A DNA stretch of 64,000 bases from assembly GCF_021021435.1 (NCBI RefSeq), contig NZ_JAINWI010000004.1, forward strand, positions 248,001 to 312,000, written 5' to 3'. This DNA is from Seohaeicola saemankumensis (lineage in GTDB: Bacteria > Pseudomonadota > Alphaproteobacteria > Rhodobacterales > Rhodobacteraceae). The notes below the pieces were generated by a model. The model saw only the letters and a list, made by a program, of their open reading frames with translations, was not told the DNA's origin and made no database searches. Shown here piece after piece: positions 37,642 through 47,789 of this stretch (the stretch's first letter is position 1; each line of letters begins with the position of its first letter). The translations under genes were made by a program, and so were the position numbers.

Positions 37642-38061
37642 TCAGTCAGACAGACCTGCAAGAGCGCAGACAATGCGCCATTCTTCTGCGGTTACAGGCT
37701 GCACCGACAGGCGCGAGTTGCGGACAAGCATCATGTCGCCGAGTCGGTTATCCGACTTGATCTGATCAAGTGTCACAGGTGTGACAACCGGCTTTACTGC
37801 CTTGATGTCGACACATTCCCATCGGGAATCGTCCGTCGTGCTGTCAGGATGGGCTTTTTTGATTACCTCGACGATACCGACGACCGCCTTTTCTGTTTGC
37901 GAATGATAGAAGAAACCGAAGTCCCCGATTTCCATCTCGCGCATGAAATTGCGTGCCTGATAGTTGCGGACACCGTCCCATTCCTCGCCCTTGTCGCCCC
38001 GTGCAACCTGATCTTCCCAGCCCCAGACAGTTGGTTCTGTTTTGAACAGCCAGTAGCGCAT
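37642..38061 (-). CDS. EVE-domain protein
   Basis: 139 residues. MRYWLFKTEP at the start, WDGVRNYQARNFMREM, and FFYHSQTEKAVVGIVEV are the hallmarks of the EVE (PUA-like) fold, thought to bind modified bases in nucleic acid. Related proteins are short single-domain forms like this one. The start at 38061 overlaps the YciI stop by one base (TGATG), and the longer frame to 38142 is just read-through of that gene's 3' end. Confidence 0.9.
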   Translation of the reverse strand: MRYWLFKTEPTVWGWEDQVARGDKGEEWDGVRNYQARNFMREMEIGDFGFFYHSQTEKAVVGIVEVIKKAHPDSTTDDSRWECVDIKAVKPVVTPVTLDQIKSDNRLGDMMLVRNSRLSVQPVTAEEWRIVCALAGLSD

Positions 38062-38333
38062 CACCCGATTACTTTCTTCCACGGTATCAACTCGACGCCC
38101 TGAAACAGACCTGCTTTTGAATAGGGGTCGCCGGCGGCCCATTGCATGGCCTGTTCCATATCCGCGACCTCAAGGATTAGCAGGGAGCCGATCATCTGCT
38201 CCTCCTTGTCCAGCAATGGTCCGGCCTGACGGACAACGCCGGTTTGTTTGACGTAGTCGAGATGGGCAGCGCGATTGGCCATCCGTGTCTCGAGGGCGCC
38301 GGACTTATCGCGGGCGATCAGGGCAACAAACAT
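38061..38333 (-). CDS. YciI-like protein
   Basis: 90 residues, ferredoxin-like dimeric fold. Conserved AAHLDYVKQTGVVRQAGPLL carries the His-Asp pair typical of YciI, and WAAGDPYSKAGLF is the second family motif. Its biochemical role is undetermined. Starts directly after the gpsA stop, so tsaD-gpsA-yciI-EVE behave as one leftward operon. Confidence 0.9.
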   Translation of the reverse strand: MFVALIARDKSGALETRMANRAAHLDYVKQTGVVRQAGPLLDKEEQMIGSLLILEVADMEQAMQWAAGDPYSKAGLFQGVELIPWKKVIG

Positions 38334-39290
38334 TCATTCCTCCTTCAAGGGACGGGACAATAGCATTTCCATGGCTTGGCGTAGCTGGACCTTTCCGTCA
38401 AGCAGGGCCACTACTGCAGCGGTAATCGGCATGTCCAATCCCAAAGTCTCGGCCTGCTTCAAAGCTGCCCGCGCCGTAGCCGCACCCTCGACCGTGATGG
38501 CAGGATCGAAAGCCTCGTTTCGCCCGAGCGACAAGCCGAAACGCATGTTGCGGCTTTGGGGACTGTTGCATGTCAGGACCAGATCTCCAAAACCAGACAG
38601 CCCGGACAGTGTTTCCGGTCGTGCACCCAGTGCCTGCGCGAGCCGTTGCATTTCTGCATAGCCACGGGTCATCAGGGCCGCGCGGGCGCTGTCGCCCAGC
38701 CCTGCGCCAATGACAGCACCAGCCGCGATGGCGATCACGTTCTTCAGCGCTCCACCAAGCTCAGCCCCGATCGTGTCTGTAGAACGATAAATTCGCAAAT
38801 TGCCCGTTGTTAGTGTCGCTTGCAGGGTCTTGCCCTTTTCGGCATCTGCGCAAGCCAGCGTCAGCGCGGTTGGAAGACCTCTTGCAATGTCACTGGCAAA
38901 GCTTGGGCCTGTCAGGATCGCTGCAACATTGTCTGGCATCAATTCCCGTATGATTGCCACAGGGCCAAGTGTCGTAGAAAGCTCGATCCCCTTGCAGCAA
39001 GCCACCAGATCACGGCGATACAAGGCGTCTGTCTCGGTGTTCAGCAGATCACGCAGTTTTTGCATAGGAACAGCCAGCAGAACAGGGCCGGAGTTTTGCG
39101 AAATCTTGGCAGTGACCAGAAGGTTTTCGGGAAAAACGACACCCGGCAAGCGCAAAGCGTTCTCGCGCGTGTTTTGCATGGTCTGCACTTGCGCCGGATC
39201 ACGAGACCACAGGGACACCTCTTTGCCGGCTTCCGCCAGTGAAATAGCCAAAGCAGTGCCGAACGCGCCTGAACCCAGAACGGTAATCAT
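38334..39290 (-). CDS. gpsA: Glycerol-3-phosphate dehydrogenase [NAD(P)+]
   Basis: 318 residues. Reduces dihydroxyacetone phosphate to sn-glycerol 3-phosphate for phospholipids. NAD loop [10 protein letters not shown] at 6-15, [13 protein letters not shown], the catalytic lysine region [34 protein letters not shown] and [16 protein letters not shown] are all present. The start overlaps the tsaD stop (ATGA). Confidence 0.96.
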   Translation of the reverse strand: MITVLGSGAFGTALAISLAEAGKEVSLWSRDPAQVQTMQNTRENALRLPGVVFPENLLVTAKISQNSGPVLLAVPMQKLRDLLNTETDALYRRDLVACCKGIELSTTLGPVAIIRELMPDNVAAILTGPSFASDIARGLPTALTLACADAEKGKTLQATLTTGNLRIYRSTDTIGAELGGALKNVIAIAAGAVIGAGLGDSARAALMTRGYAEMQRLAQALGARPETLSGLSGFGDLVLTCNSPQSRNMRFGLSLGRNEAFDPAITVEGAATARAALKQAETLGLDMPITAAVVALLDGKVQLRQAMEMLLSRPLKEE

Positions 39291-40384
39291 GCCTTGGCTC
39301 CCTTCTTTCCACTTCCCAGCAATGTGGGGCTGGTCCGGTCCAAAGGCCAGCGTGGTCTTGCTGCAAGAGTCATGTCGTCACTGAACCCTGATCGGAACCT
39401 TTCCAATCCAGCATAGGCGATCATCGCGGCATTGTCGGTACATAACGCAAGGGGCGGGGCGACAAAGCAGACATTTTTTTGGGCTGCAACAGACTCTAGT
39501 TTCAGCCGGATCATACGGTTTGCAGCAACACCGCCTGCCACCGCCAGAACGGGTTGATCAGGGTTCTCGGCAAGATAGATATCCAGCGCGCGGCGTGTTT
39601 TCTCGGCCAGTACATCGGCGACAGCCATCTGGAAGCCCGCGCAGAGATCTGCACGGTCGCGCCGTGTCAGGCCGCCCTTCCCGGCTATCACCTTGTCGCG
39701 CATCCGCAGGAGAGCGGTTTTCAAACCAGAGAACGACATGTCACACCCTTCCCTGTCCAGCAGCGGACGGGGAAAGGTATAGTGGTCCGGATCGCCCCCG
39801 AGGGCTTCCGCCTCGACAGCCGGCCCTCCCGGTTGCGGCAATCCCAGAAGTCTGGCGGTTTTGTCGAAAGCCTCACCCGGGGCGTCGTCGATCGTGCCAC
39901 CAAGGCGGATGAAATCGTCAGTGCCGCGCACCAACAAAAACTGGCAATGACCGCCTGAAGCCAGAAGCATCAGATAAGGATACTCCACTTGATCTGTCAG
40001 TCGCGGGGTCAGGGCGTGCCCCGCCAGATGGTTTACCCCGATCAGTGGCAGCCCTGCACCCATAGCAAGCCCCTTGGCGCACATGACCCCCGCCAGCACC
40101 CCACCGATAAGGCCCGGGCCTGCGGTAACCGCAATTGCATCCATGTCGGAAAGGGCAAGGCCAGCTTGTGACAATGCCTGTTCAACGCAGAGATCCAGCT
40201 TTTCGGTATGGGCGCGTGCGGCGATTTCCGGAACGACGCCGCCAAAGGCACTGTGGAGGTCAGTCTGGCCGAGAACGACGGATGACATGATTTCTGCCGG
40301 ATCAGTGCCTGTTTGACGCACAATCGAGGCGGCCGTATCGTCACAACTGCTTTCCAGCCCCAATATCTTCAAAGTCGCGACCAT
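39287..40384 (-). CDS. tsaD: tRNA N6-threonylcarbamoyladenosine transferase TsaD
   Basis: 365 residues. Catalytic subunit transferring threonylcarbamoyl to A37 of ANN-reading tRNAs. [11 protein letters not shown] at the N-terminus, metal ligands in VNHLAGH (His119 and His123), the ASGGH motif, [19 protein letters not shown], and [15 protein letters not shown] 40384 gives the family N-terminus; the longer frame to 40408 overlaps the divergent hemD promoter region. Confidence 0.96.
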   Translation of the reverse strand: MVATLKILGLESSCDDTAASIVRQTGTDPAEIMSSVVLGQTDLHSAFGGVVPEIAARAHTEKLDLCVEQALSQAGLALSDMDAIAVTAGPGLIGGVLAGVMCAKGLAMGAGLPLIGVNHLAGHALTPRLTDQVEYPYLMLLASGGHCQFLLVRGTDDFIRLGGTIDDAPGEAFDKTARLLGLPQPGGPAVEAEALGGDPDHYTFPRPLLDREGCDMSFSGLKTALLRMRDKVIAGKGGLTRRDRADLCAGFQMAVADVLAEKTRRALDIYLAENPDQPVLAVAGGVAANRMIRLKLESVAAQKNVCFVAPPLALCTDNAAMIAYAGLERFRSGFSDDMTLAARPRWPLDRTSPTLLGSGKKGAKA

Positions 40385-40480
40385 TGACCTGCCATCCCTA
40401 CCATCCACGGTCCTTTCCGTTGCAAGACCATGCGTTGCGAGGTAACACCAGACAAGGATGCAAACAATCCCGGGGCAACG

Positions 40481-41200
40481 ATGACACGGCCTGTGATCCT
40501 GCTGACCCGACCAGAAGCGTCGTCGCGCAGGATGGCGGGGATTTTGTTTGCCAGATGTGGCGACAGGGCAGGAATCTGCATCTCGCCACTCATGGAAATC
40601 CGCCTTGATCCGCGACTGCCATCGCTTGACGGGATTAAGACCCTTATATTTACATCGGCAAACGGCGTTGCCGCTTATGTTGCGGCAAAGGGACCCATGT
40701 CATTGGCCTGCTATACCGTCGGTGAAGCAACAGCGCAGGCGGCGCGGGATGCGGGACTTCGTGCGATTTCCGCTGGTGGCAATGCGGAAGCCTTGATCGC
40801 ACGTATTCTCGAGGATGATGTCACCGGCCCTATGTTGCACCTACGCGGCACGCACGCGCGCGGTGAAGTAGCCGAAAGGCTCAGCGCGCTGGGCTGTCCG
40901 GTCTCGCAGGCGATTGTCTATACGCAGAACGCTATACCGCTGTCGGAAGAGGCCAGGGATCTGCTCGGTGGTGACGGGCCTGTGATACTGCCCGTTTTCT
41001 CGCCGCGCAGTGCGACGCTGCTTGGGTCTGGGCCGGTCCGCGCAAAGCTCTATATTGTTGCGATGAGCGATGCGGTTGCGGCGTCACTGCATCTGAATGT
41101 TGAAAGTTGTGTCATTGCGGCGAAGCCCGATTTCGAGAGCGTCGCGTCAGAAATCAATCTGCTTCTGGAAAACCAACCGTGGCGGCGCAACTTGCACTAG
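40481..41200 (+). CDS. hemD: Uroporphyrinogen-III synthase
   Basis: 239 residues. Cyclises hydroxymethylbilane to uroporphyrinogen III. This family is poorly conserved; support comes from [14 protein letters not shown] at the start, [32 protein letters not shown], and [10 protein letters not shown], which line the two-domain cleft, together with position before the Mic60/HemY pair, a conserved alphaproteobacterial order. ATG 40481 is chosen as the family-like start. hemC is not adjacent. Confidence 0.87.
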   Translation: MTRPVILLTRPEASSRRMAGILFARCGDRAGICISPLMEIRLDPRLPSLDGIKTLIFTSANGVAAYVAAKGPMSLACYTVGEATAQAARDAGLRAISAGGNAEALIARILEDDVTGPMLHLRGTHARGEVAERLSALGCPVSQAIVYTQNAIPLSEEARDLLGGDGPVILPVFSPRSATLLGSGPVRAKLYIVAMSDAVAASLHLNVESCVIAAKPDFESVASEINLLLENQPWRRNLH

Positions 41201-41295
41201 GCGGCGATGCATAGCTTGAGGCATCTGTTCTTGCGCAGTAGGCTTACCCTATTGAGGACGGAACGATGTATTGAGATTCGAAAGGGTGGCTGGAC

Positions 41296-42570
41296 GTGGC
41301 AGACAAGAAGAAGACTTCCAACAAGCAGGATCTGCCAGATGATATCGAAGATGCGATTGTCGTAGACGGGACGACCGAAGAGACTACGAATAAGAATCCA
41401 CCGGAAACTTCGGCTGATGTACCCGCTACAGATGAGGCGAACGCTATTCCTGATCCGGATGTATCCGCGCCTGAGGTCTCGGCTTCTGGGGATTCAGAGT
41501 CTGAAAAGCCGGAAGCCGAAGAAGCACCGCAGACAGAGCAAAGCCCCGAACCCGCTGCGGAAGCGGCTTCTGATACACCGCCCGCCACATCTGAACAGGT
41601 TGTTGTTCGCAAAGGCGGCTTTGTCCCGATGGTGCTTGGCGGGCTGGTCGCGGCGGGGATCGGGTTCGGTCTTGCCCATAGCGGTCTTTTGGAAGGCGTA
41701 CCGCTTCCTCGCAGCGGGTCTGTGCAGGACAGCATGGACAACTTTTCCCAGCGTGTGGGTGCGCAAGATAATGCTCTGTCCGATCTGTCGGGACGTGTCG
41801 CCGCCTTGGAGGAAGCACCCGCACTAGAGGTTCCGGAAATACCGGACATGACCCCGATGATCGAGGATATAGCGACCCAGATCGGGGTGCTGGCGCAGCG
41901 ACTTGATGCATTGGAAGCCCGTCCTGTCGGTGGTTCGGGTGTAATTGATGAAGGCGCACAAGCGGCCTTGGAGCAGACACAGCAAGAGTTGGATGAAATC
42001 CGTCAGGCATTGGCGGGCCAACGCGAAGAGCTTGCCTTGCTGACTGAAGAAGCCGCGCGGGAAGAAGAAGCCGCGCAATTGTCGGCCCGTACCGCCATGC
42101 AGCGCGCTGCTCTGACCCGTATCCAGACTGCGGTTGATACAGGCACAGGATATGCACAGGCTTTGACAGATCTGCAGGAAACAGACATGGACGTTCCGCA
42201 AGCTTTGCTGGAACAGGCCGAAGATGGGGTTCCCACGCTTGCCGATTTGCAATCGTCCTTTCCAGAAGTGGCGCGAGACGCCTTGCGTGCGGCACGCCAG
42301 CAAGACAGCGGAGGCGGTGTCACGGACTTCCTGCAAACCCAACTCGGTCTGCGGTCGCTGGAACCACGCGCAGGCAATGATCCCGACGCGATCCTTTCAC
42401 GCGCCGAAGCTGCCTTGCGCGATGGTCGGGTGGCAGACACACTTGCAGAGCTTGAAGCTCTGTCCGAGCCTGCGATGGCAGTTCTGGACGGTTGGCAGTC
42501 ACAGGCTGAAACGCGTCTTGCCGCGGTTGCAGCAGTGCAAGACCTTTCACAAACTTTGAATACGAACTGA
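41296..42570 (+). CDS. Bacterial mitofilin/Mic60-like membrane protein
   Basis: 424 residues from a GTG with AAGGG upstream. Cytoplasmic acidic, low-complexity N-terminus (1-105), a single membrane helix at about 108-128, a periplasmic coiled-coil-rich region (about 140-270, e.g. LEQTQQELDEIRQALAGQREELALLTEEA), and a C-terminal mitofilin-like helical part. This is the alphaproteobacterial Mic60 layout, and hemD upstream with HemY downstream is the known context. Mic60 shapes inner membrane folds and links to outer-membrane proteins. Confidence 0.88.
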   Translation: MADKKKTSNKQDLPDDIEDAIVVDGTTEETTNKNPPETSADVPATDEANAIPDPDVSAPEVSASGDSESEKPEAEEAPQTEQSPEPAAEAASDTPPATSEQVVVRKGGFVPMVLGGLVAAGIGFGLAHSGLLEGVPLPRSGSVQDSMDNFSQRVGAQDNALSDLSGRVAALEEAPALEVPEIPDMTPMIEDIATQIGVLAQRLDALEARPVGGSGVIDEGAQAALEQTQQELDEIRQALAGQREELALLTEEAAREEEAAQLSARTAMQRAALTRIQTAVDTGTGYAQALTDLQETDMDVPQALLEQAEDGVPTLADLQSSFPEVARDALRAARQQDSGGGVTDFLQTQLGLRSLEPRAGNDPDAILSRAEAALRDGRVADTLAELEALSEPAMAVLDGWQSQAETRLAAVAAVQDLSQTLNTN

Positions 42571-42581
42571 AGGATAACAGA

Positions 42582-44078
42582 ATGCTCTGGTCGCTACTCA
42601 AGATTATCCTGTTCGTCGTACTTGTTGCCGCCGCAACCCTCGGTGCCGCCTATCTGATGGAGCTAGAAGGCGGGGTTCGAATTGCGGCCGCTGGATACGA
42701 GGTGAACCTTACGCCGCTCTATGCGGTCATTCTGCTCGTCGCTTTGGTCTTTGCGGTCTGGCTGACTTTGCGTCTGGTTGCGTTGCTGATCGCCATTCTC
42801 AAATTCATCAACGGCGATGAAACTGCGATCACCCGCTATTTCAACCGCAACCGCGAGCGCAAAGGCTACCAGGCCCTGTCCGAAGGAATGCTGGCACTGG
42901 CTGCGGGTGAAGGTCGTCTGGCCATGGCTAAAGCGAGCAAGGCAGAGCGCTATCTGCACAAACCCGAGCTGACAAACTTGCTGACGGCACAGGCCGCCGA
43001 GATGTGCGGCGATCGCCGGAAAGCCGAAGAGGTTTACAAGCGGTTGCTCAAAAACGACGCGACCCGCTTTGTCGGCGTGCGCGGGATCATGAAACAGAAG
43101 CTGGCTGACGGTGACAATGCAACGGCGCTGAAACTTGCAGAGAAGGCATTGAACCTGCGCCCGAAACACGAAGAAACTCAGGATGTTCTGCTGCGCCTTC
43201 AGGCCAGCGCGCATGACTGGGCCGGTGCCCGCCGGACCTTGGGTGCGAAGTTGAAGCATGGAAGCCTGCCCCGCGATGTGCACAAGCGTCGCGATGCAGT
43301 TCTCGCGCTTTCTGAAGCAAAGGAAGTCCTGAGTGATGGCAGCGATATTGCCGCGCGCGAGGCAGCGATCGAGGCTAACAAGCTGTCGCCCGATCTGATC
43401 CCTGCCGCAGCCTTCGCTGCGCGGGGCTATATCGAACAGGGCAATGCGAAATATGCGACCCGCGTCGTCAAGAAAGCATGGGCCGCCCAACCTCATCCCG
43501 ATCTTGCCGCCGCCTTTGCTGCCATTGCGCCGGACGAAACACCGGTGGCCCGCCTCAAGCGTTTCAAGCCGCTGATCGCGCAGCATCCGGACCATGTGGA
43601 ATCGCGTCTTTTATTGGCCGAACTACACATCGCGAACGAGGATTTCCCCGAAGCTCGCCGCGCTTTGGGTGATCTGGTCGACAAAGCGCCCGATGCCCGT
43701 GTTCTGACGGACATGGCCGCCATTGCGCGTGGCGAGGGTGCCTCGGAGGTTGTGGTCAAAGGCTGGCTTGCCCGCGCCCTGACTGCACCTCGCGGACCGC
43801 AATGGGTTTGCGACAAATGTCACAACATCCATGCCGAATGGGTGCCGATCTGCGAGAACTGCAAGGGGTTCGATACGCTGTCCTGGACTGCTCCGCCTGC
43901 TGGTGTGACCACACCCGCCGCCGGAGGCGAGATGCTGCCGCGTATCGTGGGAACGATCGAGGACCAGTCGGGAACCAACACGGAGGAGGTTCGGGACGCC
44001 GAAATCCTACCGGATGAGGAGACTCTTCACAGGCCTATTGATGCTGCGGTCACTGAAGGGGATGTCGCACGAAAATAG
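42582..44078 (+). CDS. HemY-domain TPR membrane protein
   Basis: 498 residues. Two N-terminal membrane helices (about 5-26 and 45-72), then the HemY_N region and TPR-like repeats (for example ALKLAEKALNLRPKHEETQDVLLRL). Near the C-terminus a rubredoxin-like zinc ribbon CDKC-x10-CENC starts at residue 410 and WTAP closes it. This is not the protoporphyrinogen oxidase also called HemY. It is encoded 12 bases after Mic60, and a tRNA gene follows after 45 bases. Confidence 0.88.
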   Translation: MLWSLLKIILFVVLVAAATLGAAYLMELEGGVRIAAAGYEVNLTPLYAVILLVALVFAVWLTLRLVALLIAILKFINGDETAITRYFNRNRERKGYQALSEGMLALAAGEGRLAMAKASKAERYLHKPELTNLLTAQAAEMCGDRRKAEEVYKRLLKNDATRFVGVRGIMKQKLADGDNATALKLAEKALNLRPKHEETQDVLLRLQASAHDWAGARRTLGAKLKHGSLPRDVHKRRDAVLALSEAKEVLSDGSDIAAREAAIEANKLSPDLIPAAAFAARGYIEQGNAKYATRVVKKAWAAQPHPDLAAAFAAIAPDETPVARLKRFKPLIAQHPDHVESRLLLAELHIANEDFPEARRALGDLVDKAPDARVLTDMAAIARGEGASEVVVKGWLARALTAPRGPQWVCDKCHNIHAEWVPICENCKGFDTLSWTAPPAGVTTPAAGGEMLPRIVGTIEDQSGTNTEEVRDAEILPDEETLHRPIDAAVTEGDVARK

Positions 44079-44123
44079 GTCTTTTCCAGCAATAATCACG
44101 GTGCTATAGCGCCTCTCGCAGTG

Positions 44124-44199
44124 GCCGCTGTAGCTCAGCTGGTAGAGCACGTCATTCGTAATGATGGGGTCGGGGGTTCGAGTCCCTTCAGCGGCACCA
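44124..44199 (+). tRNA. tRNA-Thr (anticodon CGT)
   Basis: 76 bases with an encoded CCA end. Acceptor GCCGCTG pairs with CAGCGGC, the D-arm is GCTC-AGCTGGTA-GAGC, the anticodon loop TTCGTAA gives CGT (bases 44157-44159), and the T-arm GGGGGTTCGAGTCCC includes the GTTCGA motif. It reads ACG threonine codons. No other tRNA is beside it. Confidence 0.97.
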
Positions 44200-44371
44200 C
44201 TTGTAAACACCGAAATGCTCAACAAAATCCGAACATATTTGGTTTGTGTGTCTCGGCGAGTTTCGTTTCCCTGATTTTTCTTACCTTGGCATGCGTATCT
44301 CTGCTGTGTTGTGGCCCTAAACGCAAAGGCTGTGCTGCAATCCAGCGATCTTGGACGAGGTCTATCCCGGG

Positions 44372-45412
44372 TCAATCGTTTTCGTAGCCTGTCATTTCGA
44401 GATAGCCAATACCGCTGTGACTGCCGGTGACCGTAACCGGTCCTTCCCAATAAGGCACCGAGGTTGTCATCCAGGCATCGGGATTCATTGCCGAAACAAC
44501 GACATCCAAATTGCGTTCGGGAAGCGTTACTTGCCAGATAATCGGCACATCGCGTCCAGCGACCCCATGCCAGCCTAGCGGGGCCGCGGTAAATGCACCG
44601 TCTGGTAAGGCTGTGGTCTGGCCGGTTGCTGTGATCCACGTTCCGGCAGTGAAGTTGCTTGATCCGCGAAGAACAAACCCCATCAACTTGTCGCCGCTGT
44701 CGAAGGACAGCGAGAACCAGTCCCAACCCTGTTGGTCCTCGGCCAAAGGTTGCGACGACCATTCCCTGTCGAGCCAAGCCTGACCTGTTACTGCGACATC
44801 GCCCTCGGGCAAGGTGAGTGTGCCGGAAAGATCAAAGAAAGGCTGCGAGTAGTAGTAGCTGGCTTGTCCGGCAGCGGATTTCACGGAATAGCCGCCTTGC
44901 CCGTGCAACACCAATGGCCCTTGCGCGCGCAAGCCCATATCGAAGGCAAAATCCGTGCCGGAAGCAGTCACCTTCAACTGGTCGAGATTGGGCCCCTGCA
45001 TGATCCAGTCGTCGATCCACGCCCTGAACGGGGATACTTCGACACCAGCCTGCCCGACACCCCCGCGGGCCAGACGCTCTGCAACATAATGAGCGTCGGG
45101 TGTGGTTATCGCGGCATGTCCCATCCAGAGTTGCGGTGTATCCCAACCCTGACCGTCCTCGGGGGCAAGGGCGGAGCGGAACAGGGTCCATTGCAGCCCG
45201 TAGGTTATGTTGTCGGGCCCTGTCATATTGGCCGTCAGATACCACCATTCAATCCGGTAGGACGGATGCGCCCCATGATCCGCAGGGAATTCCAGAGCTG
45301 TGCCGCGTACCGGATTTGTGAATCCGTCCGCCGTGGTACCAAGCCCAGCAAAGCCCTGCGCCACAGCTTGGACTGGAAGCAAAAGCAGAAAGGCCAGCAA
45401 TCTAGCGCTCAT
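44372..45412 (-). CDS. Exported lipocalin-like protein (AttH/CrtC-type)
   Basis: 346 residues. Signal peptide of about 19 residues (hydrophobic LLAFLLLLPVQAVA, cleavage after AQ). The domain contains FPADHGAHPSYRIEWWYLTANM, YGLQWTLFR, and TGQAWLDREWSSQPL...GWDWFSLSF, the hallmarks of the AttH/hydroxyneurosporene-hydratase-like (CrtC) double lipocalin fold. No carotenoid genes are near. It is the third gene of a permease-ATPase operon (11-base overlap with the permease), so it probably handles a lipid or lipoprotein substrate moved by that transporter. Confidence 0.85.
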   Translation of the reverse strand: MSARLLAFLLLLPVQAVAQGFAGLGTTADGFTNPVRGTALEFPADHGAHPSYRIEWWYLTANMTGPDNITYGLQWTLFRSALAPEDGQGWDTPQLWMGHAAITTPDAHYVAERLARGGVGQAGVEVSPFRAWIDDWIMQGPNLDQLKVTASGTDFAFDMGLRAQGPLVLHGQGGYSVKSAAGQASYYYSQPFFDLSGTLTLPEGDVAVTGQAWLDREWSSQPLAEDQQGWDWFSLSFDSGDKLMGFVLRGSSNFTAGTWITATGQTTALPDGAFTAAPLGWHGVAGRDVPIIWQVTLPERNLDVVVSAMNPDAWMTTSVPYWEGPVTVTGSHSGIGYLEMTGYEND

Positions 45413-47789
45413 TGCGGAACACTCCTAACAACTGGGTGGGTGGTGTGCGCGCCAACTTCCATGCCGGCCAGAGGGCGGCCAGCGCGGCAGCGACCAGTGT
45501 CAGACCGCCCAGACGCAGGTAATCCAGGGGAAACAGATACATCGGCAGCTTCCAACCGAACGCTTCTACATTCACCACGGCCAGTAGTGCCCATGACAGT
45601 GCAAGCCCCAGCGGTAGCGCAAGCGTTGCGGTCAGTGCTGCCAGAACAACCGCCCGCAAAAGGTCCAGCAAGGCAAGCTTGCGTCGCGTGAGACCCAAAG
45701 CCCAGACAGGTGCCAACTGCGGAAGCCGCATGGCTGCAAGTGTCAGAAGGCTCATCAGGATCGCAAAACCTGCCACTGCTAGAGTGAGAGCATTCAATGC
45801 TGCAGTTACGGTGAAAGTCCGCTCGAAGACCGCAAGGGACATGGCCTTGATTGTTGACTGGTCCGTAATGGCGGCATCGCCAAGGCCTGCATCTGTGCGC
45901 AAGGCATCGCGCAACGGCGCGACCTTGTCGGGGCCGACCCGCAGACCGAAACGCAAAGCTCTAACTTCTGGATAGGCTTCGCTGAACAGTGGTTCGGTTA
46001 CGATAACCTGTCCGATCGGGTTTCCGTAATCGCCATAGACCCCAAGAACAGGCAAAGTTCTTCCCGGAATGATCGTGATCTCGGAGCCAAGATCTAGTTC
46101 GGTGCGCCGGTAGAGTTGTTCGTTGATCAGCACGCCGTCACCGCGGGCCAGTCTGTCCCATGCATCCGGCACGGCGTGGAGAAACTTCCAGTTTTCGCGA
46201 TAGGTGGCATGATCACGGGCGGCATAGATCTGAGCGGGTTGGCCTGCGACCAGTCTGTCCACCCAAAGGAGCGGCAGGACTACATCGGCTTTGTCTTCTG
46301 CTACGGCGAGGATGGCATCGGCCTGTGCTGCGCTCTCGGCACTGACATAGAGTTCGGAGGCCAGGCGCTGATCCAGAAAGCCGACAAAGGTCAGCCTGAA
46401 AGACGATACCATCGTCGATACGCCCACATTCGCGGACATTGCGAGCAAGAGTGCCATAAGCGCCAGCGAAAGACCCGGAAGCTGTTGGCGTGTGTCAGCC
46501 CAGAACCATTGGGTTATCGGGGCACGCGCCTGCCCTTCCGCCAGTCGCAACAGCAGTGACAGGAATGGTGGCAAAACCAACGCGCCGCCAATCAGAAGCG
46601 CCCCCAACATCACGAAACCTGCCACAATACCTGTGCCCCAGATGCCTAGTGCTGCAGCCAGTCCCAGAAGCATGATCGCGGCAAAAGCCATACCGCTACC
46701 CTGCCGTGCCATGACCCAAGCGCGCGGTTGCGCGCCGCTGAGCAATGGCATCCGCGCTAATGACCATAATGCGCCAAAGGCTGCGACAGCCGTGCCGCCC
46801 AAGGCAATAGCCAGGCCGGACAACCACCAGGACGGCCGCAGGCTGAGCTCTCCTGACAGATCGGCCCCATATAGCCCGCGCAGGGTGGCCGCGACATCCG
46901 GCAATAGCGCCGCAGCGATGAGATAGCCCAAGGCTACGCCCAGCGCGCCCGCGATCAAGGCCAGAGCCGCCAGTTCGACAGCCATCAGCGCAATCAGCCT
47001 GACCAGTGGCGCACCCAAGGCCCGTAATGTCCTCACCATCGGCCTGCGCTGCTCAAAGGCAAGACCTATGGCCCCGTGAACTATAAACAATCCGACCGCA
47101 AAGGATAGCAAACCAAAGGCTGTCAGGTTCAGGTGAAAGCTTTCCGTCAATTGCGCCACCTCACCGCCCTGTTGTGGATCGGTCTGGATCAGTTCGGGCG
47201 CAATCTGTGCCAAAGGCTGTTGCGTGATTGGCTGGTCCGGCAGGACGATCAGCCGGTCAATCTGGTCGAATCGTTCCAGCAAAAGCTGTGCCACCCCGAT
47301 ATCTGTGAGCGCGGTATTGGGGGCCACGTCCGGTGTTGGCTGCAACGCCGCACCTGTTTGCGGCAGTCTGGCCAGCGTATCGGGACGCGCAAAGATCTGG
47401 CCCGCGCCCGACAGGAAATCCCCCAGATCAACGCCATTTCCCAAACGGACCGGACCAAGATCGCGGGGGGCTGTCAGGGGCTCCAACCCGACGATGCGGA
47501 TTGTGTCCAACCGCCCTTCGACAACAGGCGAAACCGCCCAGCCTGCGCGACGCAGCGCGATATAGGTTTGCTGCGGGATCGGCCCGCCATCTTGCGCGGT
47601 GATCTGGCTGTAACTGGCCTCGCCAATCGTTGCAGCGGCAGCGTCATAGCTGCTGCGCGCCTGTTCGTTGATGGCCTGCACGCCGGACCACAAGGCCGTG
47701 GCAAGGGCCAGCCCGACCATCAGTGTTAGCAGTTGCAAAGGGTTGCGGCGCCAGTGCCCAAGTAGCGCCGACAGGATGGCCGCTGTCAC
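45402..47789 (-). CDS. ABC transporter permease with two FtsX/MacB-type domains
   Basis: 795 residues, GTG start. An N-terminal membrane helix (about 16-36), a large extracytoplasmic domain, a first cluster of three helices (about 230-340), a central helix group near 360-430, a second periplasmic domain and a final three-helix FtsX domain (about 650-785). This is the duplicated architecture of LolCDE/AttFG-like permeases that extract or export membrane-bound substrates. Its GTG overlaps the ATPase stop (GTGA) and its own end overlaps the lipocalin start. Confidence 0.9.
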   Translation of the reverse strand: MTAAILSALLGHWRRNPLQLLTLMVGLALATALWSGVQAINEQARSSYDAAAATIGEASYSQITAQDGGPIPQQTYIALRRAGWAVSPVVEGRLDTIRIVGLEPLTAPRDLGPVRLGNGVDLGDFLSGAGQIFARPDTLARLPQTGAALQPTPDVAPNTALTDIGVAQLLLERFDQIDRLIVLPDQPITQQPLAQIAPELIQTDPQQGGEVAQLTESFHLNLTAFGLLSFAVGLFIVHGAIGLAFEQRRPMVRTLRALGAPLVRLIALMAVELAALALIAGALGVALGYLIAAALLPDVAATLRGLYGADLSGELSLRPSWWLSGLAIALGGTAVAAFGALWSLARMPLLSGAQPRAWVMARQGSGMAFAAIMLLGLAAALGIWGTGIVAGFVMLGALLIGGALVLPPFLSLLLRLAEGQARAPITQWFWADTRQQLPGLSLALMALLLAMSANVGVSTMVSSFRLTFVGFLDQRLASELYVSAESAAQADAILAVAEDKADVVLPLLWVDRLVAGQPAQIYAARDHATYRENWKFLHAVPDAWDRLARGDGVLINEQLYRRTELDLGSEITIIPGRTLPVLGVYGDYGNPIGQVIVTEPLFSEAYPEVRALRFGLRVGPDKVAPLRDALRTDAGLGDAAITDQSTIKAMSLAVFERTFTVTAALNALTLAVAGFAILMSLLTLAAMRLPQLAPVWALGLTRRKLALLDLLRAVVLAALTATLALPLGLALSWALLAVVNVEAFGWKLPMYLFPLDYLRLGGLTLVAAALAALWPAWKLARTPPTQLLGVFRNER

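Noticed and set aside
44732-45691. 319-codon plus-strand frame opposite the lipocalin and permease genes
   Set aside because: Spans the junction of two solid genes on the other strand and shows no domain.
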